A stretch of DNA of 64,000 nt from Pararge aegeria. Taxonomy: Eukaryota; Arthropoda; Insecta; Lepidoptera; Nymphalidae. The stretch is from the NCBI RefSeq assembly GCF_905163445.1, contig NC_053183.1, positions 2,790,001-2,854,000 of the forward strand. The letters run 5' to 3'. The position numbers and the translations under genes are program-made. Shown in pieces: positions 49,455 through 60,773 of the stretch; position 1 is the stretch's first letter, and every line of letters begins with the position of its first letter. Under the pieces are notes generated by a model. That model saw nothing but the letters and a program-made list of their open reading frames with translations, made no database searches and was not told the origin of the DNA.

Positions 49455-49545
49455 GAGACGTAGACGGTAAGAGATCGCTACGAAGCGATAAGGCCGCCTT
49501 TTGTACACTGCTTCTGTGCAAATAAAGGGTATAAATAAATAAATA
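49455..49545 (+). mobile_element. LINE tail fragment (GCGATAAGG-like family)
   Basis: GAGATCGCTACGAAGCGATAAGG then TGCAAATAAAGGG and an AAATAAATAAATAA tail. Confidence 0.6.
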
Positions 49546-50124
49546 AAATAATAATTACATAGTAAATTTGAATTTTAGCTAACTATCTAATAAAATATAT
49601 CATATCTTATACGCAATAAACGATAAATAGCATACAACGGTGTCAATTTGGTATTTAAAGACGTCCACACATATTCAGAAATATGGGTCCGGAATCAGAC
49701 CGCTGGGTCTGCTACTTTGTTAGAGCAAACGCTACTTATAACGTCTCCCCATTGTGGCGCGGGACTGCGGATTTTTGATAAAAGTTATAAAGTGCGCAAG
49801 GGTGATCACCCAAGCCACTTAATTATTTGATTACGATCATTGTTATGATCTACTGCGTCTTGTAACATTGTCGACCTCAAACTTGAAATTTTACCAAGGA
49901 GTTTGCTTATAGTTTTAAGTATATGAACATTTTTTTTTGCTTTATTCTTTCCTGTATGAAAAGGCAAAGGTTTCGCGCATACAGCCATAGCAAATAAATA
50001 AAATGTGTTGATGTTTCAGTCTGAGATGTCATAATATCTGCCTCTTATTTAGCTAATAAGATTAGTTAAACGATTGTACACCACATAACCCAAACGCTTT
50101 AAAAGTTTTGTCCGTCTGTCAGTT

Positions 50125-50270
50125 TCGAATATTGACTGGATCGCCATAGGCAGTATCATTTCTTACCCCCTAACCGGTTAGCCCGCTACCATCTTAGACT
50201 GCATCATTACTTACCACCAGGTGGGATTACATTCAAACGCTAACCTGTTGTGGTAAAAAAATAAATTCTG
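50125..50270 (+). mobile_element. SINE family A fragment
   Basis: GCCCGCTACCATCTTAGACT and TTACCACCAGGTGGGATTAC. 3' half only. Confidence 0.58.
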
Positions 50271-50364
50271 CCATCACGGCACAAAAGTCCATGCTACACC
50301 GGCAGCCGATGGTGACAATGCAATCCATATTTAAGACGCTATTCAGTTGCTTCATAAGACTGAT

Positions 50365-50515
50365 GATTTTTTTTTAGAATAATATACATAAATACTAATA
50401 AACAAACGGATAAACATTCATTTTCATCACACAGACATTTTTCAGTTATGGGAATCTAACTCACAGTCTTGGCGTCAGAAAGCAGGGTCGCGCCAATCGG
50501 CCGTCAAGAAGATGA
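50365..50515 (-). mobile_element. tRNA-headed SINE (family C)
   Basis: Minus strand: GGCGCGACCCTGCTTTCTGA and B-box-like GTGAGTTAGATTCCC, same head as 22490. Confidence 0.65.
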
Positions 50516-52110
50516 AAGGTTTTGATTAATTATTTTTAACGCAAGTTAAGAACACGGTTTTTTTTGTAAAGTTTTATTTAAAGTATTCAACCCCAGACAA
50601 TTCATAATTAAATGCATGCTCCTCGTAGGAATCTAAACAAATAAATTATAATGACAATGGAGTTTTATAAGACATTTTTATAGTTTGGTTAACTTTTATG
50701 AGGAAGTAGTAAGCGATGGCGGGTGCGGGGTTAAAACTAAGCAATTCTAATCTCTATGACTAATATTTTAAAGTAATATTTTCCGATTTGCACTCAGCAA
50801 ACGATTTGTTTTTAATTTTTTCTGACATCTTTTGTCTATGCTTATGAATAATGTCCATGGTTTGTATTCGTTTCTAAAGGTGAATTTCGTGTGTGGCAAA
50901 AAAAAAGTTTGTTTATTGTTTCCGTTAAAATATTAGAAGACATGTTACGTGACATTTATATAACTCTTTATCTATCTCTTTACTCTTTAATAGTTAATGC
51001 AGACATAATTAGTCGTATAATAAGATGTATTGTCCACAAAAACTATTTCCACAAAATGCGGATCGCAAGATACAAACAATTATGTAATACTATGTTTGGT
51101 TGGATCACTGATATCTAAACCGAGTAAAAACTCGTACCATAGATATCAGTGCTCTCCCCTGTATACTTATTTTTAATCCAAGTACATAAGGCTACGACAA
51201 GTAAATTTTGTTTTGGATAAACAAATGGATTTAACTAACATGCAACATGCAAAAAACCATTGAAGAGAAACAAAAAAAATGTTTATTTTTGGAGATTAGG
51301 TAATTTAATGAGAGATCAGAAAATTATAAAAAGAAGACGAAAAAAACATAAAATATAAAATCATCTGTGGAAGATAGAGTTGAAAATGGAATATTGCAAC
51401 ACTGTTTTTCTGTAGGGACCCAAAAGGCTTTGGTCTCTCGCTCCATTCGGTATGGTAGAGAACGTCTCGTAATCTCTCGGGCAAATACCTCATAAATCTT
51501 CGGTGGAGAAGCAGCTTTTTAATTGCCTAGTTGTGATTAATATTTCGTCCTAAAAAACCTAACTCAAATGCACTAGAGTGTAAAGCGAAGTTCTCACAGG
51601 AGCAAAAAATAAAGCCGAGTTTGAACCGTGCAAAAAATCCGCACGGTCCGCTGAACTGTAAGGGTGCCTTATTATAATGTATTAAATCTGACCTCTCATT
51701 CACTCCCGCTTATAATGTATATAGCTATCTCTATCTTACACTAATTAAAGGCATAACTGACCCTTGAAGGTGAGCTTGATATATTTAAGTGCGTGAGAAG
51801 TGGTTGTTATGATCCTTTGTTTTTATTGTGAGCTCGTTACGAGAGTGTGTGAGGGCTCTTACGATTTTTTTTTTTAATTTTGACTGCAATTGACTTTTGG
51901 TAGTGCAGATTTACGGGGAATGTAAGTTCAGGAAACTTTGCACAGGCAATTTATGTTTTAATTTTTTTCGTGTGGTATTTAATAATTATTTCATTTGGCT
52001 TATAACTAGCATGTTCCTAGCGAGAGTTCGTTTTCTCGGTTGGGCTAAAAATATGGAAGGGACCTATATATAGGCGTTTGATCAAGAAAATAGCAATACC
52101 AGTCGTAGGT
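50516..52110. other. non-coding stretch with one hairpin
   Basis: Contains the 51106-51151 hairpin. Small open frames (50891-51118, 51305-51493) show no family. Confidence 0.3.
51106..51151. repeat. interrupted hairpin, 12 bp plus 5 bp stems
   Basis: CACTGATATCTA pairs with TAGATATCAGTG. Inside, CGAGT pairs with ACTCG around AAAA, with small bulges between. Confidence 0.8.
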
Positions 52111-52116
52111 TTTTTT

Positions 52117-52405
52117 TTTTTATTCCACTAAAAGTTAGCCCTAGACTGCAATCTCACCTGATGGTAAATAATGGCGCAGTTTAAGATGGTAGCTAACGTG
52201 TTAGCGCGTATGGCAGTTACATCGGTTTCTACGCGATATCGTATCGGCACGTGTTTGTCGGTATGGTAGTAACTAGCCACGCCCGAAGCCTCCCAACAGT
52301 GCCAGACCAGAGTAACCAGAAATTATAAATTCCCAATTTGTCCTGGCCGGGAATCGAACCCGGGACCTCAAACTTAAAACCACAGCGCTCACGCCATTGA
52401 GGAGT
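52117..52405 (-). mobile_element. full-length tRNA-headed SINE (family A)
   Basis: Read from 52405: an A-box-like region, then GGTTCGATTCCCGGCCAGG (B-box), GGGAGGCTTCGGGCGTGGCT, GCGTAGAAACCGATGTAACT, ACCATCAGGTGAGATTGCAG, and a poly(A) seen as a T-run at 52110-52121. Reference copy for fragments at 17155, 25375, 27325, 44675, 48645, 50125 and 54520. Confidence 0.8.
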
Positions 52406-52439
52406 ATATTTACTTATATATTTTATTTATTAATTACCG

Positions 52440-52825
52440 GTTGATATCTTGGGGATGTCACTAAAGAAGTTCAAAGTTTGTATTAAGCGAAAGCTTATAG
52501 AAAAGTCCTATTATAGTATAAAGGATTACGTAAACGATAAAAAAGCTTGGGTGTAAACAATTGCTCTAACCAGGTTGCTTCTTAAATATTTTCTAATGAC
52601 AATGTGAGATGGTGATAACAAAAAGAACACCCGGCTAAGTTTGTTGTGGGCTTCTTCTTAGACCAGGGCGCGATTGGAACCCTCGTAGCTTTAGTTTTAA
52701 GTTTACGATTGTAGTTATCGCCATCACTACTCACTGCTATGTACACATTTTGTATATAATACCGCATCAAAAGTGCCATCTATGTGCCTATTTGAATAAA
52801 GAAATATTTGACTATTTGACTTTGA
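52440..52825 (+). pseudogene. LINE 3' end (KFK-YIKRKL family), uninterrupted
   Basis: AAGAAGTTCAAAGTTTGTAT, CACCCGGCTAAGTTTGTTGT, GACCAGGGCGCGATTGGAAC, ending GAATAAAGAAATATTTGACT. Serves as the empty-site reference for the nested insertion at 36637. Confidence 0.72.
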
Positions 52826-52851
52826 CTTTAAACATATATATATATATAAAT

Positions 52852-53315
52852 ACTAGCTGTTGCCCGCGACTTCGTCTGCGTTCGGTTTTGTTTTTTGATG
52901 TGGCATTCAATTTAGTTGTAGTTCTAAAAAAAATGTAAAGTGTTCAATATCGCTAAGCCTTAAACAAGGGGTTTGCTGCTGTCCGCTGAGGAGTTCTGTC
53001 CTTTATCTCCAACCACATTCATCAGATCTACAAAAAGTTTAGGCAAAACTAAACACATATTATAACCTCTATAGTACAAAAATAATTATTTAAATCGGTT
53101 ATAATTTGTCGGAGTTATGGTGTAAAATCACTCATCCACTCTTCCAAAGGAACCGAACTTAATGTCGGGATAAAAAGTATTCTACATTACTTCTAACACT
53201 TCCAAGAATATGTGTACAACGTTTTATGAGGATCGGTTAATCAGTTTTTGCGTGAAAGCGTAACAAACGAACTTACGTTGACATTTATAATATTAGTAGG
53301 GATATATGTTTATGC
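52852..53315 (+). repeat. CCCGCGACTTCGTCTGCG repeat, most complete copy
   Basis: From ACTAGCTGTTGCCCGCGACT to the end ACATTTATAATATTAGTAGG. About 460 bp, non-coding. Confidence 0.72.
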
Positions 53316-53653
53316 ATAGGGTATATAAATACAGTTCCAAGTTGAACTAGCCGCACCTATTAACGCGGCACCACAGGGCATCAAAATGACTTTTAGTTTA
53401 GTTTTTGTAATTCATAGATTCGATTTAAAATCCTTTCGATGTAATTTTTTTCTCATGATTCCCAATATGTTTATAAAAAAGCAAAGGTTTTAGTTAAATC
53501 AGATATCCCGGCGAGACACCTCTACCTGATTTCGACTCCTATACAAATAACTGACTAAAATAACACGATTTTTGTTATAAGAATGTCCGAGAGAGCGGAT
53601 TCGTTCATTTTCATTCGTTCGTACATTTTTCTTGGTAAAGTTTTATATAAATT

Positions 53654-53714
53654 TTCTTGAGTAGGTTAAATTTTTATCAATTTATAATTGATAAAAATTT
53701 AACCTACTCAAGAA
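53654..53714. repeat. perfect 29-bp palindromic hairpin, 3-nt loop
   Basis: Arms 53654-53682 and 53686-53714 are exact complements; arm core AGTAGGTTAAATTTTTATCA. Loop TAT. Confidence 0.93.
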
Positions 53715-54515
53715 CGATAACTTTGTCCGCGTTGTAGCTTTGTCAGTTACATAAAAGTGACGCGGGAACCGTTGGTACCCATTCACAGGGTAAAAATTAT
53801 TCTCCGTCCATATACCAAGATGATGTGAGATCGGTTTAGTTATCCAGACGAGCATAGATAACAAAGGGTTTTTTTAAATACCCTGGATTACAAAATGTCC
53901 AATATCCATCATTAAGATGCAAGGTGTATATGTGCCAAATTTTATCAAAAGCAAACAAACATACTATAAAATAAGTATGTATTAAATATATTGTTGTTTT
54001 CTTAGGTACTATACAAATAATTCGTAATAAAATAATATCGCAATTTTAAACTTTTCTATCACTAGACAAACGAGGCAGATAATTAATTATTAATTACTCG
54101 TCAAAAATAATATATGGAACGCGGAACGGTAAGCGGAAAAGTTATGCCCAGCTTATAAAAAAAGTGGTAAAATGATTATGGAAGATTATAAGTTTAAAAA
54201 AAAATCGTCTTGAATATAGAATGAAAATAATCAGATGTGCTATGTGTAAACGATCCTTACATTCCAGTATTGTAACTGACAAAATTCGTAAGGTAACAAA
54301 CTGGGCCTAATTATATAAAAGCGAGCGCGGCAACTTTTTGCTCTGAGCACATGTTTAGAACGAACCGGAATCAAAGGTTGAACACGCCACTGGCTGTTTA
54401 AAGGTGCGTAAAGGAAATTACATATAAAAACAATGTGCTTGCATTTTCTTTGCTTAAACTATGTTGGTAAAGTCATATTATGAAAATTAAGCTCTCAAGG
54501 CACATTTCGCCCCCA
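53715..54515. other. non-coding stretch, nothing recognised
   Basis: AT-rich, no repeat or frame that I can support. Confidence 0.35.
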
Positions 54516-54519
54516 CACA

Positions 54520-54752
54520 ATTTTTTTTTATTCCACTTCAATGTGGAAGCGACTATGCAGTCTAAGATGGTAGCGGGCTGTTAGGGAGTACGGTAGTTAT
54601 GACCCTAATAGGTTTCTACGCGACATCGCACCGGAAACTAAATCGCTTAGCGGCACGTCTTTGTAGGTTGTATCATCTAAATCATCATCATCCTCAGGAG
54701 ATATTGACTTTTCGATGAACATTTGTTAAGGCAACTTCTCCTGGAGATGCTC
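54520..54752 (-). mobile_element. SINE family A fragment next to a foldback relic
   Basis: TTTTTTTTTATTCCAC, TCTAAGATGGTAGCGGGCTG and TTAGCGGCACGTCTTTGTAG (54520-54668), then TCCTCAGGAGATATTGACTT (54692 on), a decayed relative of the 29972 foldback. Confidence 0.58.
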
Positions 54753-55640
54753 GTGTGTCAGAGCTAAAAGTGAGTAGAGAGTATAGGTTCGGTGTGCGGT
54801 ATAAAGATTGAACAAATTAAAATCCCTGGTGCAGGGAAGGCAGGTAAAGGCGAAAGTGGAACCTCCGAAGTTTTTAATACGTCTAGTTATACATTTCGGT
54901 TGAGCATGACTTTAACCACGCAACGTTCATTACGTACTTAGTATAACATAGTATATGTTCTATCGTACCAACTTAGATAAGTTTAATAAAGGTTGCATTT
55001 ACGTAGAAAAAAAGATTTTCTAGGTAGGTATTTTTATATTTCTTTTTTAATAAAATAAATATTCTAGAGTAGAAAAATACCTATGTAGAGCTACTTTTCT
55101 AAGCAAGTGTGAGGTAGCAACATTACGTGGGTGTGAAGTGAGACGTGTGCATTTTCACTGTTTTTTGACAAAATTGCAATAATGAGTGAATGAGATTCGG
55201 TATGTTCTTAGTTCTGTAAATTTAATGATAAAAATAATCGATCCTTAACTATTTAACAAACATTGAAATACTCGCAGTCAGCTTTTAGAAAAGAAACTCT
55301 GCATATGTAATTTTGTCTCTATAGTATTTATTTTTGTGTTGTGATTAAACTAAACAGACTTTCTTTAAAGAAAATATTTGTAAACATCCTATTTATTTTC
55401 CAGTTAAATATAACATATGTGGAAATTTAAAACCCGACCCCAAAAGTAACTGGCAGGCCAGCCGGGCAAAAACCGATAAGAACTTACAGCCTTACAATTT
55501 TTGAATATAAATGTAACGAAAGTTGGCCCTTAGTCCTTAACAATCCCATAGGGATGCGCTCCCAATTCTATAGGCGGTAAGATTTACAGACTGTCATACA
55601 TACCGTCACAAAAGGTCCTTTCAAGATTTTAGTATTCCTT
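54753..55640. other. non-coding stretch, nothing recognised
   Basis: No repeat family, RNA gene or convincing open frame seen. Confidence 0.35.
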
Positions 55641-55851
55641 TTCCTTACACATAACACAATAGTTTCGTTGCACAATTAAAATCCACAGAAAACATCCACA
55701 TTTCACTTGGGTTCCAAATATTATTTGAAACTTTGTTATATAAAACGCGAAGTTTCTTGCGAAATTTTCGAAAAACTTTGTGGAAAACGGAACGTAACAC
55801 GTGCTTTCCCGCGCAAGGTTTGCGTTCGAATAAAAGTTGTATGGGACTCAC

Positions 55852-55985
55852 CTGGGGACAGCGTGACATTTGCGATGTATTTCCCATCCTTTTCCAACGT
55901 GACCTATTGTTGTTATGTGTGAAAGAGAGAGGCGATGTATTGTGAAGGTGGGACCCCAAAGATGGTTCGTGGGGCACTTTTTTTC
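55852..55985 (-). promoter_or_regulatory. candidate first exon and promoter region of the C2-PDZ gene
   Basis: On the minus strand a repeat-free stretch ends in a strong donor, CCCCAG|GTGAGT, after 55852. An ATG at 55887-55885 with A at -3 and G at +4 opens twelve codons (MGNTSQMSRCPQ). These join in frame to the acceptor of the large exon at 34173 (IKKMLKW). The upstream DNA (56040-55990) is locally GC-rich. This is the most plausible 5' exon I found, but the link across 21.7 kb is inference and the exon's 5' end is arbitrary. Confidence 0.28.
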
Positions 55986-56249
55986 TTTTACCGGGGTTTT
56001 GTTTTCGCGCCTTATCTTCGCGGGATCGTTTTGATAACCATAGGAAGGTAGGTGCTATCTATTTGATAAAGTGCCATTGAGTAAAATATACTCATTATTC
56101 GAAGTAGCTATGCCTATTCGAGGTTTTACTTTTAACGACTTTCACTATTTCGACAGTTAGGGCTGCCAAAGCGCCCGGAAAAGTTTAGATTTCGAGAATA
56201 TTTACCAATCCATAATTTGCTCATATTTCATCAATTTTGTTTTAAATAA

Positions 56250-56600
56250 TACTAGATGAGCCCTGCAGCTTCGCCCACGTAATTTTGGGAGGCAGCGTAC
56301 TGCTACATAATCTACACCCATAGTCATATGAGAATTTGTCACAAACATTTTCGGCAGACTATATGCAAAAAAATTCGCACAGGCTTTGTATGCAGACAGA
56401 ATGGTACAATTTTCCTTTCAGCCGGAGAGCTTTTTATGTGGATTTTTTTTATTGTACTACAAATTAGCCTAGTGGAAAGTGAAGTTGTGATTGTTTTCAT
56501 TACTTATCACAAAATCTATGTAGTATTCTTGAGCACACGAACAAAAAAGCCTGAGATCCATATAGAGCTTTTATTCTAACATTTTGCATATGAAGGTATA
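56250..56600 (+). repeat. CCCGCG-relative (GCAGCTTCGCCCACGTAATTT)
   Basis: ACTAGATGAGCCCTGCAGCTTC, then text typical of this repeat class. The 83-codon frame at 56328-56579 lies inside it and is not a gene. Confidence 0.5.
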
Positions 56601-56869
56601 TTAAACTAACATATTTTTTAAGCCTTCTTTCGGCTGTAAAGGCTCGATATATATTAATTACCAGTTTATAATTATCAACATCTCGTTGATTATTATACCA
56701 TTGTAGGTAGTAACGCTAGGCGAAAGGCATGGATCATTTTCATTATTTATTTTATGAGTGTTTTGGAATACACAAAACAGGAAAAAAATTCGAAGATTCA
56801 TATTATCGATACTAGATACGAGATAATGAAAATTATGGATTTTCTTTGTTTTCATTTTATTACTTTTAA

Positions 56870-57010
56870 TAATTAAATTCTTTATTGCATACATAAAAAC
56901 AAAATCCAAAAGGAAACACAATAAAAAGTAAAAAAAAAACTTGTTTAAGTGTGCAAAGGCGGTCTTATCGCTAATGAGATCTCTCCCAGACAACCTTTGG
57001 CGGACGTAGT
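56870..57010 (-). mobile_element. LINE tail fragment (GCGATAAGG-like family)
   Basis: AATTCTTTATTGCATACATA then GCAAAGGCGGTCTTATCGCT and AGACAACCTTTGG. Confidence 0.6.
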
Positions 57011-57129
57011 TCCAATAAAGAGTCAAATCAAAAATTTGTACCTAAATAAAAATATTGCAAAATGCTGCATATGTTAAGTTTGTAAGCGTTTTTATTACTT
57101 GGGGTTATCGAACTGTTTGGGATAATATC

Positions 57130-57510
57130 ATCATCATCACGGCACACACACACAGCACAGGTCACCTCTCAGCGAGAAAAACTTTTAGGCCGTAGACCAC
57201 ACTGGCCAAGTGGGGATTGGTAGACTTCACATATCTTTGAGAATTTTATTTTGAGTTCTCGGGCATGCAGGTTTTTCTTTTACCGCCAAGCAAACTGATA
57301 TTTTTTTTTAAATTAAAGCGCACTTCAGAATTGTTATCAGGTGTCCCCCCGAAAGAGATGCCGTAGCTATAACCGCAACGAGGATGCTGAGCCAGCTCCT
57401 TTGTCACACTTTTTTTTTATACTTATACAAATTTATTACACAAATGTAACATTTTACACGAATGTGTGACAATATTAAAATTAAACAATTCTTTCTTTAT
57501 TTCTGTCTTT
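57130..57510 (-). mobile_element. SINE family B copy abutting a LINE end
   Basis: 57150-57340 matches the SINE body (GGCCGTAGACCACACTGGCC, CGGGCATGCAGG). At 57388 it passes into CTGAGCCAGCTCCTTTGTCA and ACACAAATGTAACATTTTAC, the 3' end also present at 61363-61470; that second part reads on the plus strand. Confidence 0.6.
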
Positions 57511-57629
57511 CTTTCAATAACTGCTTGTGGTTTGTTGAAATTAATTTCGAAAAAATGAAGATCCATATGTTCTAAGTACTAGGCTATCATAATCTAAGAG
57601 ATGTTAGACGATTAAAAGCTCAAGTCATC

Positions 57630-57740
57630 GTTTACCCGTTACAGCGAGCTCAATAAAGCAATGAGTCGGCGCGGCGCGGCGTAGCGGTCCAATTGCGGTC
57701 AGTGGGTTCGAGGTCGGCGCAATTAAACAATTTCCTCCGC
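57630..57740. other. GC-rich patch
   Basis: GTCGGCGCGGCGCGGCGTAG and GGGTTCGAGGTCGGCGC stand out in AT-rich DNA, with an initiator-like TCAGT. No gene attached to it is visible. Confidence 0.25.
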
Positions 57741-58104
57741 TCTTAACATGGAAATCTGATTTTATTACGGCCGTGTTTGCTTTCCTGCTTTTTATACGGT
57801 TTTTGCACTCTGAGATGTAAAGATGTTGGAGCGTTCTAGAAATGATAGACGTCTTTATGTATTACTTACTCTATTTTTTAGCGGAAATAATGTTAGTAAA
57901 AATTTATGTACTATACCATCCGATACCCGAAATCGGCATGAGGAGTTGGACTTAGGCGCGGTTTATAAACTTTATCGCACGCAAAATCGTCAGAAACAGC
58001 ACAAATGAAATCATAAATAGTATTTAATTTTAATTAAAATTTAATTCTACTTGTTTGTGAATTATGTATTAAAATCAACGAATCTTATATCTTTAAACGA
58101 GCAA

Positions 58105-58265
58105 TTCTTGTATATATATAATTGGAATCTCGGAATCGGCTCCAACGATTTTCATGAAATTTAGTATACATTTCGGGGGCGATAAATCAATCTAGCTGGG
58201 ATTCATTTTTAAAAAATGACATTTTATTCGTGTTTTCCGGTACGAATAATAAAGTCAATGAATTA
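58105..58265 (-). repeat. CCCGCG-type repeat 3' half
   Basis: GGAATCTCGGAATCGGCTCC and TTCGGGGGCGATAAATC, the complement of 7040-7190. Confidence 0.6.
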
Positions 58266-58999
58266 GACATTTTACATACTTACTAGGTTGCCATAGTACG
58301 AAAAAAATGTCACCGCGTGTAAACCGTGCTTTGTAATGAATGCGGTTTAACCCCCTTTTACTATTATGATGATATTATACTCATAATGGTACTTTATTAA
58401 AAATCTTTTGACTGTCTAGCTTTCCAAAGTCGTAAAACTATTGAAAAATCCATTCTAAGTACAAAGTAACGACTTTTAGTAAAAAAAAACTGTAATAATC
58501 CATGGCAACGCTGTAAGTGCGAAACGTAGCGAATCTTTCATTCATTCAATCAAACTGTGACGCAATTGAATGATATTAAAATCTGTTGGTTTCTGTGAAA
58601 AAATGCAATAAATTTCCATTTAAACTTGATGGATTTTTTAGCGAAATATGATAGAAGAATTATTCAACAGTGTTTGCATATAAAAAATTGGTGGAAGTGT
58701 TTCTCTATTTATTTTCCCAGAATTTGTAAAGTTTACACGCTTGGGGTGTGTTTTTGAATTGTATTAGAATTTTAAATGAACAAAAAAGCCTTTAAACACT
58801 CAAATTTTTAGAGGACTTGACGCCTTTCATCCTTAAGGACTGTTGATTATTGTGACATAGCTATTTGTTTTAAAACACAGTTCGGTATCATCAAGAAGTA
58901 GTCCACAAAAGTCCTCTGCAGGTTTAAAGGCCTCACCGAACGAGATGGTTTGCCCATTTTGCCCAGGGCAGATGGAAAAATAGCACAGAGGACCCTGTC

Positions 59000-59385
59000 A
59001 AAGTCAAAGTCAAAAATATCTTTATTCAAGTAGGTCCATGGGTGGCACTTGTGATGCGTACATTACATGAGAATAACACGTTAGTGAGATGATTGCGATA
59101 ACCATATTCGTAAACTTAAAACTAAAGCTACGAGGGTTCCAAACGCGTCCTGGTCTATGAAGAAGCCCACAACAAACTTAGCCGGGTTTTTTTTTGTTAT
59201 CACCATCTCACATTATCATTTAATATTATTAGAAGATCAACCTGGTTAGAGCGATAATTCACACCCAAGCATTTTTATCGATTACGTAGTCCTTTATGAT
59301 ATAATAGGTCTTTTTAATAAGCTTACGTTTAATACAAACTTTAAACTTTTAAGAGACATCTCCAAGATGTCAATGGGACTGCTGA
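59000..59385 (-). pseudogene. LINE 3' end (KFK-YIKRKL family)
   Basis: AATATCTTTATTCAAGTAGG (tail) through CGAGGGTTCCAAACGCG, CACAACAAACTTAGCCGGG and AAACTTTAAACTTTTAAGAG. Complement of the 52440 copy. Confidence 0.7.
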
Positions 59386-59890
59386 ACGCACTCTGTTATA
59401 AACCCATACTAACGGGAGAGTTGTGACACGGCACGGCTAATACGTATCTATTAATTACGTTACAACTAAAATAATAATATATTAATACTACTTAAATAGT
59501 AAATAGTACAATATTGTAATATTTCTAAATTAAACATCCTAACTCTTCCCTCCATATATATCTTTGAAAACTGCAAATTTGTGAAGAAAAATACACAATT
59601 TTACACGAAAATGAAATAAAATGCCCTCTATACAAAATTAGCACTCCAATAACAATGTCTAAAAAAATATTTAACCATCTGCCAGATTTTATTAGGAACA
59701 GTGAAAATGAAAATGAATTAAATAAAATATTAAAAAAAAAACCTAACATAGATGCTTTTATTACGTAAATGATTTTTGTGATTTTGAGCATCCGCAATAA
59801 AATCGATACATGTATCTATACGATTTCTTAATTAGTGAGTAGATTATTAAGTGAAAAAATAATAACACAAGACGACTTATGACTTTTTTT
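59386..59890. other. non-coding stretch, nothing recognised
   Basis: AT-rich; the 90-codon minus frame 59525-59797 is low complexity and unassigned. Confidence 0.3.
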
Positions 59891-59894
59891 TTTT

Positions 59895-60030
59895 TTTTTG
59901 TGTGTGTTTCATCATTATCATCATCATATCAACCGATAGACGTCCACTGCTGGACATAAGTCTTTTGTAGGGAGTTCCAAATTCCACGGTTCTGTGCCGC
60001 TTGGATCCAGCGGCTACCTGCGACGCTAGA
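59895..60030 (-). mobile_element. RTE-type LINE end fragment
   Basis: CATCATCATATCAACCGATAG, ACGTCCACTGCTGGACATAA and GTCTTTTGTAGGGAGTTCCA, the standard RTE polymerase end read backwards. Confidence 0.68.
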
Positions 60031-60289
60031 TTTAAAATGTTGTATTATAAATGTAACATTATGTATTGTGCTGAATAAATTTAAATTGTTACGACCAGAA
60101 TGGTATTAGAGATCAGGAGATTTACTATCTTCGCTAAATCAGTTGTCTAAGTTAAAACGTATTTAGCCACTTTGATCGATTTCTGGTAGTGGAAAAATTT
60201 ATGGGTTCGCGTCACCTATGTCCTCGACATGCTCTTGATGTATTGCGCGAGACTAGCAACCCGTAGTATAGCTGTCTGTGTACATGTAT

Positions 60290-60472
60290 CATCATCATCG
60301 TCGTAATCATATCAACCTATTACCGCCCACAACAGGCCACGTGGCTCCTCCCACAGTGAGAAGGGGAAAGGCCGTAGTCCACCACGCTGGCCCGGTGCGG
60401 TTTGGTGGACTCCACACACCTTTGAGAACATTATTCAGAACTCTCAGGCATGCAGGTTTCCTCACGATGAAA
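60290..60472 (-). mobile_element. tRNA-headed SINE family B, 3' part
   Basis: CATATCAACCTATTACCGCC, GGCCGTAGTCCACCACGCTG, AACTCTCAGGCATGCAGG. Cut off at CACGATG, where an AAATGAAATGAAA tail of another element begins. Confidence 0.65.
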
Positions 60473-60773
60473 TGAAATGAAAATTTTATTCACTGAATAT
60501 GAGCTTACACAGCGTCTTATTATATAACATTCCTTCATATTCTACTATTAAGCATGCGAAATGTAAAGTGCACAACAAGAACAATCATTACACATATCTG
60601 CAAAGTCTTGTTGAGCAAGCATTGAAAAGTTAATAATTATATTATACAGGTAATATCAATGTTATTTTAATAATGTCATAATAATGTTATTTTTAATTCG
60701 CAGTCAGATACTCGGATATTGTATAGAAACATTTTGTACACAGCCAATGCGCCAGATTTTTCTTAAAAGAAAT

